Made by a program: the position numbers and the translations under genes
From: an uncultured PS1 clade bacterium
GTDB taxonomy: Bacteria; Pseudomonadota; Alphaproteobacteria; MED-G09
DNA length: 55,899 bases
Direction: 5' to 3'
Assembly (NCBI GenBank): GCA_902608415.1
Contig: CACLNZ010000007.1
Coordinates: forward strand, 1-55,899
Notes under the pieces: generated by a model
Told to the model about the DNA's origin: nothing
Databases searched by the model: none
Seen by the model: the letters and a program-made list of their open reading frames with translations, nothing else
In this document: positions 44,801 to 55,476 of the stretch, piece after piece
Layout of the letters: each line of letters opens with the position of its first letter
How positions within the stretch are numbered: the first letter of the stretch is position 1

Positions 44801-47077
44801 ATGAATGATAAAAATAAAAATTCTAACGAAAGTTATGATGAAAAAGAAGCTTTAAGGTTTCATGCTGAGGGTAAACCAGGAAAAATTGCTATAGCCGCAA
44901 CAAAACCTATGGAAACTCAGTCCGACTTGTCTCTAGCATATTCACCAGGAGTTGCAGCACCTGTTATTGCTATAAGCGAGAAACCAGAGACAGTATACGA
45001 CTATACTTCAAAGGGAAATTTAGTAGCTGTTATTTCAAATGGTTCAGCTATTTTAGGTTTAGGAAATTTAGGCTCTCTTGCTGCAAAGCCCGTTATGGAA
45101 GGTAAGGCAGTTTTATTCAAAAGATTTGCCGACGTTGATGCAATTGACATAGAAATTGACTCAGAAGATGCTGAAGTATTTTCCTCGACCGTAGAAAAAA
45201 TTGGCAGAACTTTTGGTGGTATCAATCTTGAAGATATTAGTGCGCCTGATTGTTTTATTATAGAAAGTGAGCTTAGAGAGAAATTAGATATTCCAGTCTT
45301 TCATGATGACCAACATGGAACAGCTATAATTTCTACTGCAGGTATAATAAATGCTTTAGACCTAACAAATAAAAAAATAGAAGACGTTAAAGTAGTGGTT
45401 AACGGAGCCGGTGCTGCTGGCATAGCATGTCTTGAGCTTCTTAAATCAATGGGATTGCCTCACGACAATGCGATCTTGTGTGACTCAAAAGGGCCTATCT
45501 ATATTGGAAGAGATGAAAATATCAATCAATGGAAGGCGGCACACGCGATTGATACAGATGCAAGATCCTTGGCTGATGCCATTAAGGGCTCAGATATATT
45601 TCTTGGTTTATCAGTTAAAGATGCTTTAACGAAAGAAATGCTCGAAACCATGAATAAAGATCCCATAGTTTTTGCTATGGCAAATCCAGATCCAGAAATA
45701 GATCCTAAATTAGCTAAAGAAGCTAGACCTGACTGCATAATTGCAACCGGTAGATCAGATTATCCTAATCAGGTCAATAATGTTTTAGGTTTCCCATATA
45801 TCTTTAGAGGAGCTTTGGATGTTAGGGCAAAAACTATCAATGATGAAATGAAAATAGCATGTGCTGAGGCTTTGGCTAAACTTGCTAGAGAAGATGTACC
45901 TGATGAAGTGGCAGCTGCCTACTCTGGTATAAGGCCACGATATGGTCCTGATTATATTATTCCAGCGCCATTTGATCCTAGATTAATAAGAGACATTCCG
46001 CCTGCAGTTGCAAAAGCGGCACTAGAATCTGGTGTTGCAAGAATGCCAATCGTTGATGAAGATGCCTACAAAAACAGATTATCGGCAAGATTAGATCCTA
46101 CAGCAGCAGTCATGCAACCAATATACCAAAAGGCAAAAAGATTAATGAAAAAAGTTGTCTTTGCTGAAGGTGAAGAAGAAAAAGTTATTCGAGCAGCATT
46201 AAACTTTAGAGAGCTTGGATTAGGTATACCTGTTTTGGTTGGTAGAAAAGAGAAAATAGAAAAGTCATTATCAGAAATTGGGCAACAACTTCATTCAGGA
46301 ATTGCAATAGTAAATGCTGAAATTTCAGATAAATCAGACGAATATACTAATTACTTATACTCAAGACTTCAAAGAAGAGGTGTTTTGGCAAGAGATTGTT
46401 TAAGAATGGTAAACAATGATAGAAATATATTTTCTGCATGTATGGTTTCTATGGGTGATGCAGATGCTATGGTTACTGGTGTAACAAGAAATTATTCTCT
46501 TGCTCTTGAAGACATAAGGAAAGTAATTGACCCAGCTGAAAATAAAAGAATGGTTGGTATTTCTGTAATTATATCTGAAAATAGAACAGTTTTAGTTGGC
46601 GATACTAATGTTCATGATATGCCTAGTGCTGAAGAGATTGCTGATATCACACAAGCCGGAGCAGATTTAGCTAGAAAACTTGGCCTAGATCCTCATGCTG
46701 CTCTTTTAGCTTATTCATCTTTTGGATACCCAGAAGGTGAACGCTCAACATTTATGAGAGAGGCTGTAGATATACTTGATAAAAGAAATGTAGATTTTGA
46801 CTACGATGGAGAAATGGCGGCAGATGTTGCTTTAAATCCTGAAGCAATGAAACTTTACCCTTTTTGTAGATTGACTGAACCAGCTAATGTTTTAATTATG
46901 CCTGCTATTCATTCAGCTTCCATATCAACAAAACTTTTGCAAGAACTAGGGGGAGCAACTTTAGTAGGTCCACTCTTAGTAGGGTTATCAAAACCTGTTC
47001 AAATCGCTCCAACAGGCTGTAATGTTTCGGAACTCGTAAACCTGGCAACTATTGCTGCATGTGATATGGGCAACTAA
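44801..47077 (+). CDS. maeB: NADP-dependent malic enzyme with C-terminal phosphotransacetylase-like domain
   Basis: 758 aa; SLAYSPGVAAPV, FHDDQHGTAIISTAG, C-terminal PTA-like region. Confidence 0.97.
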   Translation: MNDKNKNSNESYDEKEALRFHAEGKPGKIAIAATKPMETQSDLSLAYSPGVAAPVIAISEKPETVYDYTSKGNLVAVISNGSAILGLGNLGSLAAKPVMEGKAVLFKRFADVDAIDIEIDSEDAEVFSSTVEKIGRTFGGINLEDISAPDCFIIESELREKLDIPVFHDDQHGTAIISTAGIINALDLTNKKIEDVKVVVNGAGAAGIACLELLKSMGLPHDNAILCDSKGPIYIGRDENINQWKAAHAIDTDARSLADAIKGSDIFLGLSVKDALTKEMLETMNKDPIVFAMANPDPEIDPKLAKEARPDCIIATGRSDYPNQVNNVLGFPYIFRGALDVRAKTINDEMKIACAEALAKLAREDVPDEVAAAYSGIRPRYGPDYIIPAPFDPRLIRDIPPAVAKAALESGVARMPIVDEDAYKNRLSARLDPTAAVMQPIYQKAKRLMKKVVFAEGEEEKVIRAALNFRELGLGIPVLVGRKEKIEKSLSEIGQQLHSGIAIVNAEISDKSDEYTNYLYSRLQRRGVLARDCLRMVNNDRNIFSACMVSMGDADAMVTGVTRNYSLALEDIRKVIDPAENKRMVGISVIISENRTVLVGDTNVHDMPSAEEIADITQAGADLARKLGLDPHAALLAYSSFGYPEGERSTFMREAVDILDKRNVDFDYDGEMAADVALNPEAMKLYPFCRLTEPANVLIMPAIHSASISTKLLQELGGATLVGPLLVGLSKPVQIAPTGCNVSELVNLATIAACDMGN

Positions 47078-47080
47078 AAC

Positions 47081-48001
47081 TTATATATTATCCCAAAATA
47101 ATTTTGCAATATCTGGACCACCCAGTTCTTTAATTTGCCTAACACCTGTTGGGCATGTAACATTTATTTCTGTCAAAAAATCTCCAATAACATCAATGCC
47201 TACAAAATAGAGGTCATAGTCTATCAATGTTTTACTAATTCTTTGACAAATCTCAATATCCCTTGGTGATAGTTCGGAAAGTTCGGGCAAGCCACCAACC
47301 CCGAGGTTTGATCTAAATTCACCTTCAGCTGGAATTCTATTGAGGCAACCAACAGGTTCTCCATTAATCAATATAATTCTTTTATCGCCCTTTTTAACAA
47401 TTGGCAGATATTCTTGAACCATTATGGGCTCATACTCATCTAATAAAAAATCCTCTAATTTCTTGTCGATCATTTTGTCATCGGACTCTAGGAGAATTAT
47501 ACCTTCACCACCTTTACCATAAAGAGGCTTTAGAACGACTTTATTTAGCTTGCTGACAAATTCTTTTATTTCGCCAAAATTCTTAGAGATTATTGTTTTA
47601 GGCATTAAGTCAGCGAAATGAGTTACTAACAATTTTTCTGGTGCGTTTCTAACACTTACTGGATTATTAATTACACGAACTTTTTTATCTAAATGATCTA
47701 GTAAATGTGTATAAGTTATATAATGCATATCAAATGGTGGTTCTTGCCTCATTAAAACTGTGTCAAAACTATTCAAATCATCGGTAAAAGGCTCTCCTAA
47801 CTCAAAAAAGTCTTCACGATCATCAAAAAGTTTAAGCGCTTCAACAACAACTTTTAACTGCCCACCTATAAAGCTGAGATTGTCTGGTAAATACTGATAT
47901 AATTTAAATTTTCTTTCTTGGGCTTCTAGGCAAAGAGCTAGAGTTGTGTCACCCTTAATATTAAGCTTGCTAACATGATCCATTTGAACGGCTATTTTCA
48001 T
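47081..48001 (-). CDS. gshB: Glutathione synthetase
   Basis: MDHVSKLNIKGDTTLALCLEAQ, MRQEPPFDMHYI, VLKPLYGKGGEGI, NVTCPTGVRQI. Confidence 0.97.
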   Translation of the reverse strand: MKIAVQMDHVSKLNIKGDTTLALCLEAQERKFKLYQYLPDNLSFIGGQLKVVVEALKLFDDREDFFELGEPFTDDLNSFDTVLMRQEPPFDMHYITYTHLLDHLDKKVRVINNPVSVRNAPEKLLVTHFADLMPKTIISKNFGEIKEFVSKLNKVVLKPLYGKGGEGIILLESDDKMIDKKLEDFLLDEYEPIMVQEYLPIVKKGDKRIILINGEPVGCLNRIPAEGEFRSNLGVGGLPELSELSPRDIEICQRISKTLIDYDLYFVGIDVIGDFLTEINVTCPTGVRQIKELGGPDIAKLFWDNI

Positions 48002-48002
48002 A

Positions 48003-48848
48003 TTAATTATCCTCTTTTAACTTAATAATTTTATTATAAATTATGCTTTTTGAAAAACCAGTTTGATCAGAAATTATTTTAGCTAATTCTGAAGGAGAGT
48101 ATTTTCCTTCGAATGAGTTAATAATTTCATCTATATTAATCTCTTGATCTTTTTTATTGTCCCCATATAGCACAATGACAATTTCACCTTTCAGCTTCTT
48201 TGATATGATTTTTTGAGTTATGTCACTAATTTTACCTGTTATTATTTCCTCAAATTTTTTGGTCATTTCTCTACAAATAGCTATTTCTATATTTCCTAAG
48301 ATATCAATAAGATCTTGAAGGGTTTTATTAATTTTATTTGCAGATTCAAAAATAATAATTGTTGTTTTCAGATCTTTTATACCTTCAATTAAATTTTTTC
48401 TTGATTGATCTTTAGTAGGAAGAAAACCCAAAAAATAAAAATTATTGGTTGGTAAACCAGACAATGTGAGTGCAGTTATAGGAGAAGAAACCCCTGGAGC
48501 GGCAGTAACATAAAGCTCTCTTGCCTTCAACTCCGATACTAACTTATACCCAGGATCAGAAATTAATGGCGTTCCTGCATCAGATACAAGGGCAATAGTT
48601 TTACCATCTTTTATTTTTTTTATTATTTGAGGCCTTACTCTTTTGCCGTTGTGGTCATGATAGTTTTTTAAACTCTTTTTTATTTTATAAATAGATAAAA
48701 TCTTATTTGTAACTCTTGTATCCTCACAATAAATTTCGTCAACACTTTGCAAATACTCAATTGCGCGTATGGTTATGTCTTTTGAATTACCTATAGGTAA
48801 AGAAATAATATATAAGCCTGGTTTAAGTTTTTTATTTTCATCATTCAT
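48003..48848 (-). CDS. rsmI: 16S rRNA (cytidine-2'-O-)-methyltransferase
   Basis: LPIGNSKDITIRA, EDTRVTNKIL, SDAGTPLISDPGY. Confidence 0.95.
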   Translation of the reverse strand: MNDENKKLKPGLYIISLPIGNSKDITIRAIEYLQSVDEIYCEDTRVTNKILSIYKIKKSLKNYHDHNGKRVRPQIIKKIKDGKTIALVSDAGTPLISDPGYKLVSELKARELYVTAAPGVSSPITALTLSGLPTNNFYFLGFLPTKDQSRKNLIEGIKDLKTTIIIFESANKINKTLQDLIDILGNIEIAICREMTKKFEEIITGKISDITQKIISKKLKGEIVIVLYGDNKKDQEINIDEIINSFEGKYSPSELAKIISDQTGFSKSIIYNKIIKLKEDN

Positions 48849-49446
48849 CTAAAAGTTCACTCTTAAGCTTATTAAAGGCTATAGCTCTATGAGACATAGA
48901 ATGCTTCTTTGAAGGCTCCATTTCTCCAAAACTAATATCAAATCCTGTTGGTATAAAAATTGGATCATAACCAAAACCAAGATTCCCTTTAGGAGGAAAA
49001 CTCAAACTTCCATGCACAGCGCCTTCATAGGCTTTGTATTTTCCATTAGGCCAAACAACTGCTAGTGCACAAAAAAAATGTGCATTTGTGTTTTCAGAAC
49101 GCATTTCAAATAATTTTTCATTAATTTTTTCCATTGCCATCGAGAAATCTTTATTTGGACCAGCCCATCTTGCAGAATAAATTCCTGGTTCACCATTAAG
49201 GCAGTCCACACATAAACCAGAATCATCAGATATTGAAATTTTACCAGAGCCCAACATGGTTGTTTTGGCTTTAATTAGTGCATTATCTGCAAAAGAAGAT
49301 CCATTTTCTTCTGGCTCTTCAATATTATAATCTGCAGAAGAAGATAAATTTAAATTATAGTCCTTAAATAAGTCTGAAAATTCGACAATCTTACCTTTGT
49401 TATAACTGGCCAGAACAATTTCGCCATCTAAAATTTTTGATACCAT
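48841..49446 (-). CDS. rdgB: dITP/XTP pyrophosphatase
   Basis: LASYNKGKIVEF, SDDSGLCVDCLNGEPGIYSARWAG, GFGYDPIFIP. Confidence 0.95.
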   Translation of the reverse strand: MVSKILDGEIVLASYNKGKIVEFSDLFKDYNLNLSSSADYNIEEPEENGSSFADNALIKAKTTMLGSGKISISDDSGLCVDCLNGEPGIYSARWAGPNKDFSMAMEKINEKLFEMRSENTNAHFFCALAVVWPNGKYKAYEGAVHGSLSFPPKGNLGFGYDPIFIPTGFDISFGEMEPSKKHSMSHRAIAFNKLKSELLDE

Positions 49447-49451
49447 TATTG

Positions 49452-50168
49452 CTAATTCTCTAAGACATCTTTTTGTTTTTTTATAATCTCTTCTATCCCA
49501 CTTTTTGCAAGATTCATTAATTCGGAAAACATCTTCTCAGAGAATGGATATTGTTCTGCAGTAGCTTGAATTTCAATTATCTTATTTTTTTCTGTAATCA
49601 CAAAGTTTGCATCTGCTTCGGCTTCAGAGTCTTCTTTATAATCTAAATCTAGAATTGGCTTACCTCTGTAAATACCACATGAAACTGCTCCAAGGTATTC
49701 TCTTATTGGGTCTTTTTTAATTTCTTTTGATTCCATTAAAAAGTTTACTGAATGTTTTAAGGCTATAAATGCCCCAGAAATTGAGGCCGTCCTTGTACCT
49801 CCATCAGCTTGAATAACATCGCAATCAATGCTTATTTGGTTTTCCCCGAGTTGGTCCAGGTTAATAATTGATCTTAAAGATCTCCCTATTAACCTTTGAA
49901 TTTCTTGCGTTCTTCCAGATTGTTTGCCTACAGATGCCTCTCTCCGCATTCTATCACCGGTTGATCTTGGGAGCATTCCATATTCAGCAGTTACCCAACC
50001 AGATCCTGAATTTCTTAACCATGGTGGAACTCTATTTTCAACCGATGCAGTGCACAAAACATGTGTATCACCAAATTTAACTAAACAAGATCCTTCTGCA
50101 TGTTTTGATACTCCAGTTTCAAAAGAGATAGTTCGCATTTCATTGTTTTTTCTATCAGATGGTCGCAT
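49452..50168 (-). CDS. rph: Ribonuclease PH
   Basis: [51 protein letters not shown]. Confidence 0.97.
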   Translation of the reverse strand: MRPSDRKNNEMRTISFETGVSKHAEGSCLVKFGDTHVLCTASVENRVPPWLRNSGSGWVTAEYGMLPRSTGDRMRREASVGKQSGRTQEIQRLIGRSLRSIINLDQLGENQISIDCDVIQADGGTRTASISGAFIALKHSVNFLMESKEIKKDPIREYLGAVSCGIYRGKPILDLDYKEDSEAEADANFVITEKNKIIEIQATAEQYPFSEKMFSELMNLAKSGIEEIIKKQKDVLEN

Positions 50169-50280
50169 TTTTTATCTTTATTAAAGTTTAGGGTTGAAAT
50201 TTAAACTTTGTATAATACATAACTATATTAATAACTATAATGAAAATATTCATTGTTGTATGAATTATTTGGGGATTAAG

Positions 50281-50451
50281 ATGAAAGATCGCGAAACTTG
50301 GCCAATCAAGCAGTTGGTTGAAGATGTTCATTATTATCTTGAAGACGGTCTGATGGTTTTCACTGAATGTTATCATCGCACAAGAGGAGATTGTTGTGGC
50401 AGTAACTGTCGTCATTGCCCTTTTGATCATGTGAATGTGAATGAGAAATAA
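50281..50451 (+). CDS. Small Cys-rich DUF5522-like protein
   Basis: 56 aa from ATG at 50281 (GGGG 7 nt upstream): LVEDVHYYLEDGLMVFTECYHRTRGDCCGSNCRHCPFDH. The track start at 50194 is a TTG without conserved-looking N-terminus. Confidence 0.75.
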   Translation: MKDRETWPIKQLVEDVHYYLEDGLMVFTECYHRTRGDCCGSNCRHCPFDHVNVNEK

Positions 50452-50495
50452 CTAAAATAGACTGAGCCGACAATAGAATAATAGGAGGTTAACAA

Positions 50496-51062
50496 ATGCC
50501 GATCCAAATTGATGAAGATAAAAATGATGTTAATGATGAAGGGACCAATGAAGAAAATTCTGAAAACATTATATCTGAAGAAGAAGAATTAGAAATTAGT
50601 CCAGAAGAAAAGATTAAAGAGCTAGAGGACAAGCTTTTAAGAACAGTTGCTGAAATGGACAATATGCGAAAAAGATCTGATAAAGAAAGGTCTGAAGCAT
50701 ATAAAATAGGCGCTTCCATATTCATAAAAGAAATGCTCCCAATAATTGATAACTTACAAAGAGCTCTGGCATCTTTTGTTGAAGGCGAGGGATCAGATAC
50801 CAAATCTTTCGTGGATGGAACTAATGTAATTATGAGAGACTTTGTTTCATTATTAGATAAAACAGGCGTTAAAACTATTAACCCTGAAGGCGAGAAATTT
50901 GACCCCAACTTACATGAAGCAATGTTTGAGGTGCCATCTGAGGATCATGAGGCGGGAATAATTGTTCAAGTTATTGAGCATGGTTATGTTCTTGAAAATA
51001 GATTATTAAGGGCAGCAAAAGTTGGAGTTTCCTCAAAAAAAAATGAGGAAAAACCAAATTAG
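50496..51062 (+). CDS. grpE: Nucleotide exchange factor GrpE
   Basis: LRTVAEMDNMRKRSDKE, NPEGEKFDPNLHEAMFEV; GGAGG ribosome-binding site; precedes dnaK. Confidence 0.96.
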   Translation: MPIQIDEDKNDVNDEGTNEENSENIISEEEELEISPEEKIKELEDKLLRTVAEMDNMRKRSDKERSEAYKIGASIFIKEMLPIIDNLQRALASFVEGEGSDTKSFVDGTNVIMRDFVSLLDKTGVKTINPEGEKFDPNLHEAMFEVPSEDHEAGIIVQVIEHGYVLENRLLRAAKVGVSSKKNEEKPN

Positions 51063-51065
51063 ATC

Positions 51066-51093
51066 CTTGTATTAATTATATTAGTTACCATAT
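51066..51093 (+). promoter_or_regulatory. Candidate RpoH (sigma32)-type heat-shock promoter upstream of dnaK
   Basis: CTTG-N18-CCATAT. Confidence 0.4.
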
Positions 51094-51138
51094 AAAAAAA
51101 ATGCGAGAATTATTTCTTGGGCTTATGGAGGCAAGATT

Positions 51139-53058
51139 ATGGGAAGAGTAATAGGGATAGATTTAGGAACCACTAACAGTTGTGTGTCAATTATGGATGG
51201 TACACAACCCAAGGTATTAGAGAATTCCGAAGGCGCAAGAACAACGCCTTCAATAGTTTCGTTTGATGAAGAAAATTCAAGACTAATTGGTCAACCAGCT
51301 AAAAGGCAGGCCGTAACCAATCCAGAAAATACTCTTTTTGCCATTAAAAGGCTTATTGGGCGGCCATTCAATGATCCAGCAACTAAAAAAGATATCGATA
51401 TGGTTCCTTATACAATAGTTAAAGGTAAAAATGGTGATGCATATGTTGAAGCTTCGGGCGAGAGCTACTCACCATCTCAAATTTCAGCATTTATTCTTCA
51501 AAAGATGAAAGAAACCGCTGAAGATTATTTGGGGGAAAAAGTTGAACAAGCAGTTATTACAGTTCCTGCTTACTTCAATGATGCTCAAAGACAAGCAACG
51601 AAAGATGCCGGTAAGATCGCTGGTCTAGAAGTCTTAAGAATTATTAATGAGCCTACTGCTGCTGCTTTGTCTTATGGCCTAGAAAAAAAAGAAGGCAAGA
51701 TAATTGCAGTATATGATTTAGGTGGAGGTACATTTGATATTTCTATACTTGAGATTGGTGATGGTGTTTTTGAAGTTAAATCAACTAATGGGGATACTTT
51801 CTTAGGTGGTGAAGATTTCGATCTTACCCTTGTTAATTTCCTAGCAGATGAATTCAAAAATGATAATGGTGTTGACCTCAGAGAGGATAAGCTGGCTTTA
51901 CAAAGATTAAAAGAGGCAGCTGAAAAAGCAAAAATTGAACTCTCTTCTGCCTCTCAAACTGAGGTCAACTTACCATTTATAACGGCAGACCAGAGTGGGC
52001 CAAAACATTTAACATTAAAACTTACTAGATCTAAATTAGAAAGCTTGGTAGAGGATTTAGTTCAAAGAACAATAGCGCCATGTAAAGAAGCACTCAAAGA
52101 TGCAGGTATTAATGCTTCTGAAATTGATGAAGTAGTATTAGTTGGCGGTCAGACAAGAATGCCAAAGATCAAAGAAACGGTCCAAGAATTTTTCAAAAAA
52201 GAACCAAATATGTCTGTTAATCCAGATGAAGTTGTTGCAATGGGCGCAGCTATACAGGCTGGTGTTCTTCAAGGTGATGTTAAAGATGTATTGTTGCTTG
52301 ATGTTACGCCTTTATCTTTAGGAATAGAAACTCTTGGTGGAGTTTTTACACGTTTGATTGAGAAAAATACAACAATACCAACAAAAAAATCTCAGGTTTT
52401 TTCTACAGCTGAAGATAATCAATCTGCAGTAACAATAAGGGTTTTCCAGGGTGAAAGGGAGATGGCCTCTGACAATAAGCTTTTAGGGTCATTTAATCTC
52501 GAAGGAATTGCACCTGCGCCAAGAGGTATTCCGCAAATTGATGTTGCCTTTGACATTGATGCTAATGGCATCGTTGCCGTAAGTGCAACGGATAAAGCTA
52601 CGGGCAAAGAGCAAAAAATTACAATTGAGGCATCTGGTGGTCTAAGCGATGATGAAATTGAGGATATGATAAAAGAAGCTGAATCCAATGCAGAAGAAGA
52701 CAAACAAAAAAGAGAATTAGTTGAAGCAAAAAATCAAGGCGAGGCTTTGATTCACTCCACAGAAAAAGCTGTAAAAGATGCCGAAGAAAAAATAACTGAA
52801 GAAGAAAAGGCTGCTGTTGAGGAGGCCATTAAATCACTCAAAGATGTCGTTGACGGAGATGATTTAGCCTCTATCCAAGAGAAAAGTGCTGCACTATCTC
52901 AAGAAGCAATGAAAATAGGTGAAAAACTTTATCAACAAGAACAAGAGAGTACTCAACAAAGCGAGGGTGGGGATGCAGCCGATGATTTATCTGGCGATGA
53001 TGTTGTGGATGCAGAGTATGAAGAAGTAAAAGAAGATAAAGAAGAAGCATCAAACTAA
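51139..53058 (+). CDS. dnaK: Chaperone DnaK
   Basis: [43 protein letters not shown]. Confidence 0.98.
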   Translation: MGRVIGIDLGTTNSCVSIMDGTQPKVLENSEGARTTPSIVSFDEENSRLIGQPAKRQAVTNPENTLFAIKRLIGRPFNDPATKKDIDMVPYTIVKGKNGDAYVEASGESYSPSQISAFILQKMKETAEDYLGEKVEQAVITVPAYFNDAQRQATKDAGKIAGLEVLRIINEPTAAALSYGLEKKEGKIIAVYDLGGGTFDISILEIGDGVFEVKSTNGDTFLGGEDFDLTLVNFLADEFKNDNGVDLREDKLALQRLKEAAEKAKIELSSASQTEVNLPFITADQSGPKHLTLKLTRSKLESLVEDLVQRTIAPCKEALKDAGINASEIDEVVLVGGQTRMPKIKETVQEFFKKEPNMSVNPDEVVAMGAAIQAGVLQGDVKDVLLLDVTPLSLGIETLGGVFTRLIEKNTTIPTKKSQVFSTAEDNQSAVTIRVFQGEREMASDNKLLGSFNLEGIAPAPRGIPQIDVAFDIDANGIVAVSATDKATGKEQKITIEASGGLSDDEIEDMIKEAESNAEEDKQKRELVEAKNQGEALIHSTEKAVKDAEEKITEEEKAAVEEAIKSLKDVVDGDDLASIQEKSAALSQEAMKIGEKLYQQEQESTQQSEGGDAADDLSGDDVVDAEYEEVKEDKEEASN

Positions 53059-53069
53059 AGTAGTTTAAG

Positions 53070-54206
53070 ATGGCAAAAAGAGATTATTATGATGTACTTG
53101 GCGTACAAAAAAATGCTTCTGATCAAGATATAAAAAAAGCTTTTAGAAATCTTGCGAAAGAAAATCACCCAGATATAAATCCTGGAAACAAAGAAGCTGA
53201 AACTCGTTTCAAAGAAATTAACGAAGCTTATGAAACTTTAAAAGACCCTCAAAATAGATCTTCATATGATCAATTTGGTCATGCCGCATCGCAAGGCGGA
53301 ATGGGCGGCGGCGGCTTCGGTGGTTTTAACACTAATTTTTCAGGCTCAATGTCTGATATTTTTGAAGATATATTTGGAGAATTTACCGGCCGAAGAGGTC
53401 AAAGTTCATCGCAAGCCCAAAGGCAAACTCGTGGGTCAGATTTAAAAGCAGAGATGGAGATTGATCTTAAGGATGCTTATTTTGGTACAACGAGAGATTT
53501 AAATATTAACTCAAATATATCATGTGATGGTTGCAATGGTAGTGGAGCAGCTGAAGGATCTGAGAGAGCTAGCTGTGGTCAATGCGGTGGATCAGGAAAA
53601 GTAAGAACTCAACAAGGTTTCTTCACATTAGAGAGAACATGCGCTTCTTGTTCGGGAAGGGGGTCAATTATTAAAAACCCCTGTAATCCATGTAGAGGCA
53701 CTGGAAGAGTAAGAAAAAATAGAAAGCTATCAGTAAATATTCCACAAGGTGTTGATGATGGAACCAGAATTAGATTAGGCGGTGAAGGTGAAGCAGGTGA
53801 AAATGGTGGTCCATCAGGAGATTTATATGTTTTCATTTCAGTTTTACCAAATGAGTTTTTTAAAAGACAAGACGCTGATCTTTTATGCGAAATACCTGTA
53901 GATTTTATTTTAGCTGCTTTAGGAGGAGACATTGATGTTCCTTCTCCTGATGGGAAAAAACTTAGAATATCTGTTCCTGAGGGGTGCCAAAATGAAAGAC
54001 AGTTTAGGCTTAAAGGTAAAGGTATGCCAGTTTTACAATCGAGAAGATACGGAGATTTGTTCGTCGAAATTCATGTTGAAATACCAAAAGACCTTAACAA
54101 AAAACAAATAAACCTATTGAAAGAATTTGAGAGAGAGGCATCTAAAAATAATAGTCCAGAATCTAATGATTATATTTCTAGATTAAAAAAAATCTTTAAA
54201 AACTAA
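53070..54206 (+). CDS. dnaJ: Chaperone DnaJ
   Basis: J domain with HPD, G/F region, four CxxCxGxG-type zinc repeats. Confidence 0.97.
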   Translation: MAKRDYYDVLGVQKNASDQDIKKAFRNLAKENHPDINPGNKEAETRFKEINEAYETLKDPQNRSSYDQFGHAASQGGMGGGGFGGFNTNFSGSMSDIFEDIFGEFTGRRGQSSSQAQRQTRGSDLKAEMEIDLKDAYFGTTRDLNINSNISCDGCNGSGAAEGSERASCGQCGGSGKVRTQQGFFTLERTCASCSGRGSIIKNPCNPCRGTGRVRKNRKLSVNIPQGVDDGTRIRLGGEGEAGENGGPSGDLYVFISVLPNEFFKRQDADLLCEIPVDFILAALGGDIDVPSPDGKKLRISVPEGCQNERQFRLKGKGMPVLQSRRYGDLFVEIHVEIPKDLNKKQINLLKEFEREASKNNSPESNDYISRLKKIFKN

Positions 54207-54207
54207 T

Positions 54208-54861
54208 TTAGGGTTTCTTATGTTTAAATTTTCTTTTCCTATTAGGATAGCATGTACTACATATTCGACACTCTAAACCCCAACATTCTCTTGCTTGACA
54301 ATATTCTCTACCCCAAAAAATAATTTGTAGATGTAGTTTCTGCCAACCTTCTTTGGGAAATAATCTTTTTAAATCTTTTTCAGTCTGCTTTACATTTTTG
54401 CCATTGGTAAGGCCCCAGCGTTGAGCAAGTCTATGAATATGAGTGTCTACTGGAAATGCCGGCTTGTTAAATGCCTGACTAACAACAACTGAAGCGGTTT
54501 TATGGCCAACTCCCGGTAATTTTTCTAATTCTATCAAATCACTTGGGACTCTTCCTTTATGATCTCTAACTAAAATATTTGATAACTCCTTAATTGCTTT
54601 TGATTTTTGAGGGCCTAATCCACATGGACGTATAATTCCATATATTTCTTTTTCTGATAATTTTCTCATTTCTTCAGGATCACTAGCTTTTTTAAAAAGA
54701 AGAGGCGTGACTTTATTAACTCTCTCATCTGTACATTGAGCCGACAATAAAACAGCTATCAAGAGCGTAAAAGAATCGCTGTGATCCAAGGGCACAGGAG
54801 TTTCTTTATATTGTTCATTAAGAATTTCTGAAATAATATTTATTCTTTCAGACTTATTCAT
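54208..54861 (-). CDS. nth: Endonuclease III
   Basis: LIAVLLSAQCTDERVNKV, LPGVGHKTASVVVSQAF, C-terminal 4Fe-4S cysteines. Confidence 0.97.
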   Translation of the reverse strand: MNKSERINIISEILNEQYKETPVPLDHSDSFTLLIAVLLSAQCTDERVNKVTPLLFKKASDPEEMRKLSEKEIYGIIRPCGLGPQKSKAIKELSNILVRDHKGRVPSDLIELEKLPGVGHKTASVVVSQAFNKPAFPVDTHIHRLAQRWGLTNGKNVKQTEKDLKRLFPKEGWQKLHLQIIFWGREYCQARECWGLECRICSTCYPNRKRKFKHKKP

Positions 54862-55465
54862 ATTTTAAAGAATAAGCTTCTTTTGATGAGTCAAATTCAT
54901 ATACAAGTGGCTCACCAGTTGCAATTTCTCTCTCAAGAATTTCTTCTGAAGATAGATTCTCAATATGCATTATTAAGGAACGCAGTGAATTACCATGGGC
55001 GCTAATAAATACATTTTCTTCAACCTTTAACTTAGTAAAAATCTCAGATGAAAAAAAAGGTATTACTCTTTCTGCTGTATCTTTTAAACTTTCACCATTT
55101 GGCGGGGGCATATCAAATGATCGCCTCCAAATATGCACTTGCTCTTCTCCCCATTTCTTTCTAGCATCATCCTTATTAAGGCCAGTTAAATCTCCATAGT
55201 CTCTTTCATTTAGCTCTTGGCATTTAACTAATTTATATTCTTTAATATTAAGACCTTTGATAATAATTTCAGCAGTGATAATGGCCCTATCAAGAATAGA
55301 AGTGTAATAATGGTCATAAGTTATTCCAAGATTATTTAATTTGACCCCTGCTTCCTTGGCTTCAACAAGCCCTTTATCTGTTAACCCTGGATTCTGCCAA
55401 CCGGTAAACAAATTTTTTTCATTCCATTCACTTTGGCCGTGCCTTACAAGAGATAAATATGACAT
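54854..55465 (-). CDS. gpmA: 2,3-bisphosphoglycerate-dependent phosphoglycerate mutase
   Basis: LVRHGQSEWNEKNLFTGWQNPGLTDKG; ISAHGNSLRSLI. Confidence 0.95.
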   Translation of the reverse strand: MSYLSLVRHGQSEWNEKNLFTGWQNPGLTDKGLVEAKEAGVKLNNLGITYDHYYTSILDRAIITAEIIIKGLNIKEYKLVKCQELNERDYGDLTGLNKDDARKKWGEEQVHIWRRSFDMPPPNGESLKDTAERVIPFFSSEIFTKLKVEENVFISAHGNSLRSLIMHIENLSSEEILEREIATGEPLVYEFDSSKEAYSLKYE

Positions 55466-55476
55466 TAAGAACCTTT

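Noticed and set aside
50194-50216. TTGAAA...TATAAT as a promoter for the DUF5522-like gene
   Set aside because: The spacer between these hexamers is only about 11 nt; only the TATAAT at 50211 is attractive.
50188-50430. 80-aa minus-strand ORF opposite the DUF5522-like gene
   Set aside because: The opposite strand encodes a recognisable conserved motif (CCGxxCRHCP).
50489-50908. 139-aa minus-strand ORF opposite grpE
   Set aside because: Ser/Leu-rich antisense shadow of the acidic grpE coding sequence.
53609-53932. 107-aa minus-strand ORF inside dnaJ
   Set aside because: Antisense to the DnaJ zinc-finger and C-terminal region; shadow ORF.
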